From: Ligustrum vulgare | Lineage: Eukaryota > Streptophyta > Magnoliopsida > Lamiales > Oleaceae | Assembly (NCBI GenBank): GCA_963555705.1 | Contig: OY743170.1 | Span: 15,483,596 to 15,547,595 of the forward strand | Direction: 5' to 3' | DNA: 64,000 bases | Shown: positions 47,100 through 57,711 of the stretch, in pieces | Position numbering within the stretch: position 1 is the first letter of the stretch | Layout of the letters: each line of letters starts with the position of its first letter | Made by a program: the position numbers and the translations under genes | The notes under the pieces: model-generated | What the model was told of the DNA's origin: nothing | The model's database searches: none | Seen by the model: the letters and a program-made list of their open reading frames with translations, nothing else

Positions 47100-48577
47100 C
47101 TAGAAGACCCTTCTTTTGTGCTTGTGCCTTGTTAGGCCTGAACTCCTGCTTTGGCTCAGATTTGAACTTGATTTTTGAAAAGTGATTTTTGCAGGAGCGG
47201 TAGATATGGCCAGAGATTCTTTAAACTTACCTGGGTTACTGTCCTTTTTGACTTCCTTCTTGGGATCTTTTTTGTTACGCGGGTTGCTTGGCAAGTAACT
47301 TCCATGCCTTATAATTTGAATTTCTAGATCATGAGCACGTGTGGCCAACTCTTCAAAAGAGTGAGGCATATTTGCTTGGAGATTATAAAGTAGTCCCCAA
47401 TGCATGCCTTGCACACACATGTCGATAGAGGATTCTTCGCTGATGCGTTCCTTGCAATTAAGAACAAGATTTCTCCAGCCTTCAATGTATTCAACAACTG
47501 GTTCCTCTTTATTTTGCTTTGTTCTGGCAAGTTCTAGAAGGATAAATGTTCGTCTGGTGCTGTAGAAGCGTGTGAGGAACTCACGTTCGAGCTGATCCCA
47601 ACTATCAATTGATCCAGCTGTCAAGCCAGTATACCATTCAAATGCAGCACCTCTGAGGGAGCGTACAAACTGCTTCACCATGGTATCATTGTATGTGCCT
47701 GCATTGTTAGACGTTTCAATGAAATGAGCTACATGTTGTTTCGGGTTGCCCTTTCCATCAAAACACTGAAATTTCGGTGGTTGGTAGCCAAGAGGCATTC
47801 TCATTTCGTCGATTCGATGAATATAAAGTTTGGTATAAACCAATGAAGATTGTGGTGAGCCACCGTATTGAGCACGGATGGTGTCGGTGATCAGATGTTA
47901 AGTTGTTGGATGGACAAAGAGCCAATAGAGAGTTGAGTGGTGTCACGAAATACATTTTGTACAACAGTATGGTCATGCATATCTTGCTTCTACTGGTACT
48001 CTTGGATTTCAGGATCTTTAACTTTGGAAGAGCTTAAATTTTCTGGGTTGTCTTTTTTCAAAGGGATTTGCAACTCCAGTCGATGCATGAGAGCGGCAAT
48101 TTGTGCATCTTTTTCCTCCAAAGATTTTGTCAACTTTTCAATAGAGACTGCCATTTGTTGAACTCGATCATCAGTGTCTGGGGTCATTTCCGTTACCATC
48201 ACTGGCTCGATCAATTCTTCAGAAGCAGTATAGTCTCCCCATTTTCGCGGAGAAGTAGCATGAGTCGATCCAGACACGTACCTGCCACTAGAGATAGAAC
48301 CAAAACGAGGACTTTTCGTCAAGTTCCTTTCTGACGAACGGGAGCCCTGCTTCTTGAAAGCGATTTTCATGTTGCCCTTTTTGGAGAACTTCCTTAATAG
48401 TATAACCAGTTGAGTTTTCCCAGATTTTGTTTGGGCTCTAGTCACATGGAAAAGTTCAACAAGTGTTTCTTCAAGACGGGTCACAGTTTCCTTTGCTTTT
48501 TCGCTTACCATGTCTGATGTATTTGTTGAAACTTGAAAGTTTTGCAGAACGGAAGATGAGAGGCAAGAGTGACCCAC
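47100..48577 (-). pseudogene. Tat Gag
   Basis: The N-terminal piece (48577-47990) is basic and ends in a coiled coil (VQQMAVSIEKLTKSLEEKDAQ). After a break near 47900 comes the capsid-like retrotransposon gag domain, with FQCFDGKGNPKQHVAHFIET, AFEWYTGL and SWDQLEREFLTRFY, then a Lys/Ser-rich tail to 47100. Two frame blocks and stops leave no full Gag. Confidence 0.85.
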
Positions 48578-48595
48578 TGGGCGTGCTAAGAAATT
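48565..48595 (-). promoter_or_regulatory. probable primer-binding region of the Tat element
   Basis: Just inside the 5' LTR the minus strand reads TTAGCACGCCCAGTGGG, a phrase found at this position in many plant gypsy elements. I did not assign the tRNA. Confidence 0.5.
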
Positions 48596-49253
48596 TATAC
48601 GATGAATTTCGAAATATTATTAAAAATACTGAAATCGTTACAAATTGAATTTGAGAAAATACAAGCGGACAACTCTTGTGAATGCAGAATTGCAAAATCC
48701 TCTGATTAACGATTTGCGTGTTTGAAGATAATAGGCCACGTGGCTTGATTCCTGGACTTCTGAATTTGTTGGAAAACTTAATTTGTTGAGAGATTGCTTA
48801 TTGGCACTTGGAACTTGAGACTTGGATTTGAACTCCGAATTTGGACTTCGGATTGGACTTGCTTTGATTGAAGAAGGCTTTGATCTTCTTGTAATTGATT
48901 TGAACTTGCCTGATTTGAAGAAGACTTTGATCTTCTTGGATTTAGACTTGACTTGAAACTTGAGAGAATTTTTGTGGTCCTCACCTGCAATTCTTTTCTC
49001 TTGTTTTTCTTCTCCCTTTTCCATGGACCAATGGTCCATTTATAGAGCAAATTTGTAACCACCTCCCTTATTTAAATAAATAAATAAATAAAATGGTTAG
49101 GGTTTTGAAAAGTAGGATAAGCCTTATCCATGTACTTCTTTTAGGTATGCATTTTATTTAATGAACTTAATTGGATTAAAACAAAATTAAATTGATCCAA
49201 TTCAATTAATGTTTATATATATATATATATATATATATATTTTAATGTCTACA
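48596..49253 (-). repeat. 5' LTR of the Tat element
   Basis: It starts TGTAGACATT on the minus strand at 49253. Its inner end is TATA instead of the expected CA. Relative to the other LTR it has a longer (AT)n tract (about 49213-49240) and an extra block near 48900-48960 that partly repeats the adjacent gaagactttgatcttctt sequence. Confidence 0.85.
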
Positions 49254-49381
49254 CTATCAAAATGTAATCATTACTATTAAAAAATGCTATCAAAAACAAA
49301 ATCATAGCAACAAAAAAAAAATGCTATTAAAATGAAACTATAACTATCAAAGAATGATATAAAAAATTTAAATTATAATGG

Positions 49382-49421
<40 letters not shown>

Positions 49422-50072
49422 AATAGCAATTGATAATAGCATTAAGAAAAATACTATAATAGGAACTCCATCAGTGATAGTTTACGGAAGAATGCTATCG
49501 AATATGATAAATAGCATTCTTCGCATACTATTGATGAATTAATTTCTTGTACCAATTTTATCAATAAACTATTTTAGTGATAAAGAAAATATGCAATCTC
49601 GAATAGTGAATTAGTCAACATACAACTAGCCTTCGAATACGCTATGCCAACACTTATACAATAGTTGTCAACTTATTTATGATCAAAATACAAGTTGTAT
49701 CACACTTTACTTATCAAAGCAAACACCTAACTTATATATTCACAATTCATATTGGTACTTTTATTCGCATGCTCAATAATTAAATAAAGTAAAGTGCAAT
49801 AACACTAGACAAATAAATATTATATTTCTTTATTATGTGGGAACACATAATCCAATGAAAGCATCATCAAGATCTCGACTGTTATTTATGGAATAAATAA
49901 TACAAAATTATATTTATTTGTTTTTGTACGAGAATTGTAAAATGGTTCTACGTTTCTAAGTAGGCAAATATTTTCAAAATTGCTTCCATTAAAGAACCAA
50001 CATGTTCCAACTCCCTTCTTGGTTTGGTAAACTACATTTAAACCTAACAACTAGTCATACACATAATGGACA
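49254..50072. other. AT-rich flank with atagcatt-type short repeats
   Basis: Words such as atgctat, ctatcaa and atagcatt recur in both orientations (49254-49560), with an (AT)n tract at 49388-49420. This looks like the subterminal part of a DNA transposon into which the Tat element inserted. No termini or ORF were identified. Confidence 0.45.
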
Positions 50073-50882
50073 TCTATCTATATATAAAAATAAAGTCTTT
50101 ATCAAAAGTAAACAGACACACACTTTCCCTCCAAAATGTACTTACTAAATTTGAAAATGTTTTGACAAAAATACAAGAATTAAAAAATAAACAAAAAATG
50201 CTTGCATTTTGAAAAGTGTAATGATTACAAATTTGAAATACATTTTTGAGCACTACATACATTTGTTCCCAAAAAAAAAAAAAAAGAGCACTGTTAAATT
50301 ATATAAAAAATAATGATAGTTAAAAATTTTTGTTTGAAAATAAAGAATGTGATGTTTTCGAGGTAAAAATTATTTTGACTACTTATTTTTGCAAATAAAG
50401 TTTTATTGATTAAATTCAAATTTATTGACTATTTCTTTTTTAATCATTGTGATTGATGTTTTTAAATGAAAATTAAAAAGTACATTAAATACAAAAGGCA
50501 AATGTAAAAGTTATGAGAAATATACTAATATATTTCACATGCATCAATATAAGTGCACATAATGTTATATCAAATGTGATATACTATTAAAAAACTACTA
50601 AATTTATATTTTCAATGAAGTTATTAATAATTCATTAAAATTATTGAAATTAATAGTAATTTATTATTTAATATATAAATATACGTTTACTATTCAAAGA
50701 ATTTTTTAATAATTTGAATTTTTTATGTTATTTTTTTAAATCCTAATAATTATTGCAATAGAAAATCTTTTTTTATGCATTTATATGTGTTGACTATGTA
50801 TAAATACTAAAATTTTACGAATACTTATTGAAATAAATATTGCGATTAATAACTTCCGTGCATCGCACAGGTGAAATACTAG
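50073..50882 (+). mobile_element. 810-bp non-autonomous Helitron
   Basis: It starts TCTATCTATATATAAAA after A (50072). It ends with hairpin CCGTGC-ATC-GCAC(A)GG (50856-50871) and CTAG (50879-50882) followed by T. No protein is encoded; the interior is over 75% AT by eye. Its 3' hairpin is close to that of the tandem pair at 27963-31967, suggesting a shared mobilising family. Confidence 0.75.
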
Positions 50883-51019
50883 TATGCAACTAACTAAAAA
50901 CTCTTGTTAAAACAAAAATCAGCGCAAGGTTCTTTGCTATTACATTTATGAAAGGCTGAGAAAGATGTCAACACAATTTCCAAATCCAAGATACATTCAT
51001 ACTTTCAGAAAGGTTAGGA

Positions 51020-51479
51020 TGTAAGGATTTTAATCAATCGTGTGGGCTTATATGTGAATTATTGTGTATTGAATAAAATACTGTCAAATTTGGTTAAGCC
51101 CATTTAAAGTGATCTAATAAGGATTTTATATACATCGGGCTTTAATGCATCTAATTAATGTACGGACTTTTATGTGTAGATACCAGGCCATTACCTAATT
51201 CATGATGGGCCGGATTAGGTTAACTGGCAATTCAGTATATAAAGTCGGTAATGGTCCCTGAATCCTACGTATTGTTCATTCCTTTGACATCCCATCATCA
51301 GAGAGAAAATAAGGACTACGTATTGATTTGGAAGATCCAACCAACCAAATCGTTTATCGTGAATCACGTTTGATTAAGTTACGCTTTCGCTTCAGTTATT
51401 TAATTCTTGATAATTCAGCATGATGATTTATTTTGGATCATAGATAAATAATTATCTGTGATAAATAAATTTTCTAACA
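51020..51479 (+). repeat. 5' LTR of the copia element
   Basis: It starts TGTAAGGATT and ends TTCTAACA. It includes a possible TATA region, cagtatataaagtc, near 51233-51246. Confidence 0.9.
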
Positions 51480-51481
51480 AG

Positions 51482-51494
51482 TGGTATTAGAGCC
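51482..51494 (+). promoter_or_regulatory. primer-binding site, initiator tRNA-Met
   Basis: tggtattagagcc lies 2 bp past the LTR, one base off the standard initiator-Met complement (C to T). Confidence 0.85.
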
Positions 51495-52188
51495 AATCAT
51501 TGTGTTGATTATCAGATCTATTTCAAGCGCATATATATGAAACCAAATCGATAGTTTACGTGCGTATTTTTATGCGAATAGTGGGCTGATTAAATTTCGT
51601 GAATTGATAAAATCTGCAAATCCGTTTTCACTATATATCATATATGCATATTTAATTCTGATTTCGGAATAGAACTGTATTAAAATCTGGAAATTGCATT
51701 TGAAACTGGTTGAAAATCGGTTGTATATTATGTATATGCCCTTCGAAATAAGGTATGGATTTCTGTTGAAGTTTGGGACTCTGTATTGCGGTCAAAAATC
51801 TGGGTTTTCAACTTGTGTGATTTGAGATTTGAACATGTATGAAATTGGGACACTGCCTGCATCTTTCAAATTGGGTCTTGAATCTGGGTCTAAACATACA
51901 CTGTCGACATGCGACGTACTCTACCTTAATTTATAGTTTCTGTATGGATTGTAAAAACTATGCTGGCATTTTCGTTTGTGAATATGGTTTTGGATTAAGT
52001 CTGGATTCGACGCGTTTTGACGGCTGAAGAGCGGCGGCGGGCTAGGGTTGTCAACCTAGCTGCTGCAAATCAATTTTAGGCAAGGACTTATGTTGGAAAT
52101 TTGAAGATTCTGAGGATTCATTTGCAATTTCGAATTTTTGGGTATATTGCATAGTCAGGTCCTCTAATCTTATTAAAGAATAATGTTT

Positions 52189-52830
52189 AATCCTAAAGTT
52201 TAAAAGGAATTTAAATTTGCCCTTAAAGTTATGAATTTTATGAAATCAACCCCGAATTTATAAAATTATTTAAGTTGGGCCTTTTAAAGTTCTAAATTGT
52301 ATAATTCAGCCCCTGAAGTTTGAAAATTTTCTAATTCAGTCCCTAATGTCTGAAGATTTTCAAAATTGGTCCTTAAAGTTTGAGGATTTTCTAATTCGAT
52401 CCATAAAGCTTGAAAATTCTCTAATTTGGTCGCTTAAAGTTTGAAAATTTTCTAATACAGCACCTAAAGTTCTGAAATTCTTTAATTTGGTCTCTAAATT
52501 TTGAAATTTTTCTAATTCAGTCACTAAAGTTTGAGAATTTTCTAAATTGGCTCTTAAAGTTTGAAAATTTTCAAAATCAACCTTTAAAGATTGAAAATTT
52601 CCTATTTTGGCCCTCTAAAGTTTGTTTTTCTTTCAAATTGGGACCTAAAGTTTAGAATTTCCCTAAATTGGCCAATAAGGTTTTGGAAAAATTGTAATTT
52701 AAGTCCTTCAAGCTTAAAATTTCACATAATTGGCCACCTAAGGTTTAAGAATATTGCAATTGACTCTCCTAACTTAAGGATTGCTTTATTCTAAAGTTTT
52801 GAATTCTATAATTCAAATCCTAAAGTCAAA
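52189..52830. repeat. 30-bp minisatellite, about 20 copies
   Basis: Imperfect 30-bp units with the approximate consensus gtccctaaagtttgaaaa + ttttctaatttg run without gaps. Units differ from each other at several positions. The period is kept at 29-32 bp throughout. Confidence 0.88.
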
Positions 52831-52988
52831 TATAGATGCAAATCAATGGATTTCAATTTCAAATCTTGGTACATCGGAATCTTTTGAGAGATATAATATT
52901 CGAAAGTAAGTTAGTTGAAGCAACATGTTGCCAAAGCAACCTCTCTTGTGGATATTAATTAACTTTGAGTATTAGAACGGATTTGTAT

Positions 52989-53374
52989 GTGTTATTCATT
53001 GGGGATATTGATCGGCCCAAAGGAAGGTCAATATTTGGATCGAATTTCACATGCACCTGTGGTGATAAACACATGACAATTATTTGGTTTAACGTGTGAC
53101 CAATAAATCGGTCCAAAGAAAGGTTTATTGGTTAACATGTCTTATTGCCGGTGTTTGATCACTACACTAAGGGAAAATTAGGTGTTTGTGTGTTATTTCA
53201 TGCGGATATTGATCGGCCCAAAGGAAGGTCAATATTTGGCCCGAATTTCACATGAACTTGTGGTGATAAATACGTGACGGTTATTTGGTTTTACGTGTGA
53301 TCAATAAATCGGTCCAAAGAAAGGTTTGTTGGTTGACATGTCTTACTGTCAGTGTTTGATTACTACACCAAGAG
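52989..53374. repeat. direct duplication, period 201 bp
   Basis: The copies at 52989-53174 and 53190-53374 share gatattgatcggcccaaag, then aaggtcaatatttgg, then aataaatcggtccaaagaaa. Within each copy, cggcccaaaggaagg and cggtccaaagaaagg are themselves similar, so each unit is an older internal duplication. Confidence 0.85.
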
Positions 53375-53627
53375 TACCACTTACAAGTCAATATTTCTGT
53401 CCAAAGACTAAATATTGATGTTGTGCTAGGTATCTTGTAATGGGCCCTACCATTGTTTGAAAATATGATTTTTATTATAAGGTATTTATGTGAGCTATTC
53501 TGTTTAAGGGTTCTCTATTCGGTTTCAAATTCTGCTAGTAGTATATCTACAAGCTCAAATTCAATCCCTGTGTTTATGGAACAAACTTCAAGGATCAAAA
53601 CAAGAACATTACCTTTTCGTTAGCTGC

Positions 53628-54306
53628 ATGGATCTAGACCGTGTACTAAGGATTGAGCAACCTACTCCTCTTACGGATGAAAGTTCATCTAATCAAATGA
53701 GGAACTTTGAGAAGTGGGATTGCTTAAATTATGTGGGTCTCATGATCATTAAGTGCGGCATTCCAGAAGCCTTTAGTGGCATAGTATCTGAGGAGGTAAA
53801 TGATGCCAATAAATTCCTTGCCGAAATTAAGAAACGTTTTGCGAAAAACGATAAGGCTGAAACAAGCACGCTTATGCAAAGCTTGATTTCAATAAAGTAT
53901 AAAGGCAATGGGAAAATAAGGGAGTACATCATGTAGATGTCTCACACTGCTTCAAAACTTAAGGAACTAAAACTCGACTTGTCTAATGACTTGCTCGTGC
54001 ATTTGGTATTGATATCGCTTCCAACACAATATAGTTAATTTAAGGTTAGTTATAACTGTCAAAGTAGAAATGGATTCTCAATGAGCTCATTTCATAGTGT
54101 GCAAGCTTCTTGCACAATTCAGACAATTTAAGGTCAGTTGTAACTATCAAAGGGAGAAATGAACTCTAAATGAGCTCATTCTATTTTGTGTGCAAGAGGA
54201 AGAAAAGTTGAAGCAGGAAAGAACTGAAAGTGTTCACTTGGTAAACACCTCTAAAGATAAGGGCAAGAAAACAAATAAAGAAAATAAAGTTGTTAAGGGT
54301 CCAAAA
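53628..54306 (+). pseudogene. copia Gag relic
   Basis: Readable from MDLDRVLRIEQP with FEKWDCLNYVGLMIIKCGIPEAF, then ANKFLAEIKKRFAKNDKAE and a stop at 53934. Then MSHTASKLKELKL continues after the stop, followed by more stops. This matches the plant copia gag domain (UBN2 type). No zinc knuckle is seen before the sequence jumps to pol. Confidence 0.75.
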
Positions 54307-54745
54307 TAAAAGAAACCGCATAAAGAAATTGGACTCCAAAACAACAATAAGCAGCTACTTTATTAATTATTTTAAGCGATCTAGGGGCTATAACTTTTAT
54401 GATCCCACACTTAAGTCAATTTTTGAAACGGGAACTGCAACATTTTTGAGGAAGTTGAGTTTGGGGGGAGAAATAAGGTTAGAGATATTGTCTTTAAGGA
54501 ATAAGTTGAGAAATGATCGGTTTCAATTAAAAGAAACCGCATAAAGAAATTGGACTCCAAAACAACAATAAGCAGCTACTTTATTAATTGTTTTAAGCGA
54601 TCTAGGGGCTATAACTTTTATGATCCCACACTTAAGTCAATTTTTGAAACGGGAATTGCAACATTTTTGAGGAAGTTGAGTTTGGGGGGAGAAATAAGGT
54701 TAGAGATATTGTCTTTAAGGAATAAGTTGAGGAATGATCGGTTTC
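54307..54745. repeat. exact-period 221-bp tandem duplication within pol
   Basis: Unit 1 (54307-54527) and unit 2 (54528-54745) are about 98% identical. They contain the integrase-RT linker (KRSRGYNFYDPTLK). The period is not a multiple of 3, so the duplication itself shifts the frame. The high identity makes it recent. Confidence 0.9.
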
Positions 54746-56480
54746 GATTCCTACTATTGCTTTTGACAACGTGCAAGTTTTTATGTATGTCATTGATCAA
54801 GAAGCATATCCGGAACCTCAACTAGATAATGTTGAAGAACCTCCCATCCAAAATAAGGTAAATTTCAGAAGTACAAACTCAACAACCTCAATAACTAAAG
54901 CCATTAAGGAGATCCATGAGAGAAAGGAAAAATGCTATTCCGGATAATTAAATAGTATTTTTTCAAGAACATAAGGAAATAATGGAATGGTGGAAGATGG
55001 TCCAATCAATTCCATCAAGCCATGCAGGGTTCTAACTCTCAAAAGTGGATTGATGCCATAAATAAGGAGTATAAGCATATGCAAGACAATAAAGTTTTGG
55101 ATCTTGTCCTATTACCAGAAGGTGCGAAGTCCATTGGTCTTAAATGGAATTTTAAACCAAGAGGGATTCGATAGGTAATGTGAAAAGATATAAGGTTCGT
55201 CTTGTATCTAAGGGCTTTACACAGAATGATGGCATTGATTATAAAGAGACTTTCTTTTCGGTTTCAATGAAAGACTCTTTCAGGAAAGTGAGGTTGTTGC
55301 ACATTTTGACCTCGAGTCACATCAAATGGATGTTAAGACGACGTTTCTCAATGGAGACATTGATGAGACGGTTTACAAATTATAGAAATCCATTTATGTG
55401 CTCAAGCCAGCTTCTTGTTAAGGGTAATACAAATTTCATCAAGCAATTATCTCATTTGGTTTTTGAGATTAATGTTGTTGATGGTTGTTTGTATTACAAG
55501 TTCAGTGGCAGTAAGTATATTGTCCTGATTTTATATGTTGATTATTGCTTGCTACTAATGATATAGGTATGTCACATAAAATTATGAGATTTTTTGTCAA
55601 GGAATTTTGAGATTAAAAATCTTGGTGACGTCTCTTTTGTATTAGAAATTCAGATACACCGGGATTGTTCTCGGGGTATTCTTGAATTGTCACAAAAAGG
55701 CTATATCGATAAAGTACTTAAGAGGTTTGGCATGCAAGATAGTAAATCAGGGGACAGCCCTATCGCTAAGGGAGACAAATTTAGTCTCGACTAATGCCCG
55801 AAAAGTTATCTTGAATTTAAAGAAATGCAGAGGCTTTCATATAGTTAAGCTATAGAAAATCTGATGTATGCTCAAATTTGTATGCGTTCGGATATTGCAT
55901 ACATTATTGGGATACAAAGGAGATATTTAAGTAACCCTGGGATGGATCATTTGGAAAGCAGCCAAACATGGGTTATAAGGTATTTAAAGAGAACAAAAGA
56001 TTACATGCTCACATACAGAAAATCGGATTAGTTGGATATCATATGGTATTATGATTCCGATTTTTGCTGGATGCCAAAACAGTAGAAGATCCACATCAGG
56101 CTACATTTATCTGCTAGTTGGAGGAGCTATTCCCGGAAGGAGTGCTTAACAAACACTTTAGCTTCTTTCACTTGACAGCACAGTTTGTAGCAATTTTGGG
56201 GGCATCTAATTATGGAATATAGCTGCGAAATTTTGTCACTGGGCTGCATATTCTATAGGTATAGAAAGACCACTAAAGTTATATTGTGACAATAACTCAA
56301 CAGATTTATATTCCAGTAACAACAGGAGCTCAACTAAGTCAAAATACATTGACATAAGTTCCTGGTTGTGAAGGATACAGTTCAGAGTGGACATGTGTCA
56401 ATAAGAGCACATTGGGACAAACTCCATAATTTCGGATCCGCTTACTAAAGTATTACAACCCAAGGTCTTTCATGAGCACA
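54746..56480 (+). pseudogene. copia reverse transcriptase and RNase H relic
   Basis: RT pieces include KGFTQNDGIDYKETF (about 55206-55250) and FEINVVDGCLYYKFSGSKYI. The catalytic box reads LYVDYCLL (about 55535-55558), where YVDD is expected, so an active-site Asp is Tyr. KNLGDVSFVLEIQIHRD then resumes in another frame, and RNase H-like sequence runs to about 56480. Many stops and gaps are present. It ends about 460 bp before the 3' LTR. Confidence 0.8.
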
Positions 56481-56928
56481 TTGCTCTTATGGATGTTGTA
56501 TTTCTTAAGGATATTTTGTTTCAGTGGAAGTTTGTATTTTGGGTGCATAAGACACATTTACTGTCCTTTTGGATACAGTTTAAAGTTAAAGTTATTTACA
56601 GCTGTAAGGTTTCAGGTTTATTATCTCTGAACTTGTTTGATGATGATCTCACTAAAGTTGGACCAGTTGGAAATAGGCATGTTGAAGATCACATTACATG
56701 TAATTTTCATGCTACACATCCATACTTGATCCATGTCATTCAGTTATGTCGATATACGTGACCATTGATAGGTTTAGTTACGATTAATGTAGCGAAAGCC
56801 GCTTTGATCCTATGTTGATATAATTGACGGATCGGATTATTTGGGGATGCATTCAGTAATGATAGCAAAATTCTGAGTATTCATAAGGTTATGATTGATA
56901 CACAATTGTAATGTTACACATATAGCCC

Positions 56929-56939
56929 AAGTGGGAGAT
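56929..56939 (+). promoter_or_regulatory. polypurine tract
   Basis: aagtgggagat lies directly before the 3' LTR, as expected for copia plus-strand priming. Confidence 0.75.
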
Positions 56940-57398
56940 TGTAAGGATTTTAATCAATCGTGTGGACTTATATGTGAATTATTGTGTATTGAATAAAAGA
57001 CTATCAAATTTGATTAAGCCCATTTAAAGTGATCTAATAAGGATTTTATATACATCGGGCTTTAATGCATCTAATTAAATGTATGGACTTTTATGTGTAG
57101 ATACCAGGCCATTACCTAATTCATCATGGGCCGGATTAGGTTAACTGGCAATTCAGTATATAAAGTCGGTTATGGTCCCTGAATCCTACGTATTGTTCAT
57201 TCCTTTGACATCCCATCATCAGAGAAAAAATAAGGACTACGTATTGATTTGGAAGATCCAACCAACCGAATCGTTTATCGTGAATCACGTTTGATTAAGG
57301 TACGCTTCCGCTTCAGTTATTTATCTTGATAATTCAGCATGATGATTTATTTTGGATCATAGATAAATAATTATCTATGATAAATAAATTTTCTAACA
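56940..57398 (+). repeat. 3' LTR of the copia element
   Basis: It starts TGTAAGGATT and ends TTCTAACA, nearly identical to the 5' LTR, followed by the tagga target copy. Confidence 0.9.
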
Positions 57399-57534
57399 TA
57401 GGAGGCTTGCTAAAACTTTCGCTAATTAAAAAAGAACAGAAGTATATTCTATAGAGTCTTAGTCATGTTCTGGAATTTCGTTCACCATATTGCTGAATGT
57501 TTCGGATCTTGTCAAAATGTCCATTTACGAAGCT

Positions 57535-57537
<3 letters not shown>

Positions 57538-57590
<53 letters not shown>

Positions 57591-57644
57591 CAAATCTAAC
57601 AGTGTGGTCCTCAGAACTTACAAATTTGTTTTGATTTTAACTAC

Positions 57645-57709
<65 letters not shown>
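57538..57709. repeat. two long (AT)n microsatellites
   Basis: The tracts at about 57538-57584 and 57647-57709 are separated by 62 bp of unique DNA. Confidence 0.9.

Positions 57710-57711
<2 letters not shown>

Larger units (their letters stand above)
35676..49253 (-). mobile_element. 13.6-kb Ty3/gypsy Tat-lineage retrotransposon with antisense PMD gene
   Basis: A perfect 5-bp target duplication ctatc flanks it (35671-35675 and 49254-49258). On the minus strand the order is 5' LTR 48596-49253, gag, protease, charged spacer, RT, RNase H, a second RNase H, integrase (ends 41115), then a + strand PMD gene, tandem repeats and 3' LTR 35676-36273. The second RNase H after the first is the hallmark of the Tat/Ogre lineage. 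LTRs differ by roughly 10% by eye and every coding region has stops, so this is an old, dead copy. Confidence 0.88.
51495..53627 (+). other. unusually long repeat-rich leader of the copia element
   Basis: More than 2 kb separates the primer site from the first gag-like codons. It has no gene, but it holds the 30-bp minisatellite (52189-52830) and a 201-bp direct duplication (52989-53374). Confidence 0.75.
51020..57398 (+). mobile_element. 6.4-kb Ty1/copia element with a deleted pol region
   Basis: LTRs at 51020-51479 and 56940-57398 are flanked by an exact 5-bp target duplication tagga (51015-51019 and 57399-57403). Order: primer site, repeat-rich leader, gag relic, then the end of the integrase region joined to RT and RNase H. 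Protease and most of integrase are absent. LTRs differ by about 14 of 460 positions by eye (about 3%), so insertion was fairly recent although the coding region is heavily decayed. Confidence 0.9.

Noticed and set aside
48471..49062. ORFs over the Tat 5' LTR (48471-48695, 48638-49039, 48778-49062)
   Set aside because: They lie in the non-coding LTR and are low-complexity Lys/Ser sequence; a shorter one occurs in the other LTR at 35839-36039.
52189..52830. CRISPR-like regular array
   Set aside because: Units are adjacent with no unique spacers and the DNA is plant nuclear; it is a minisatellite.
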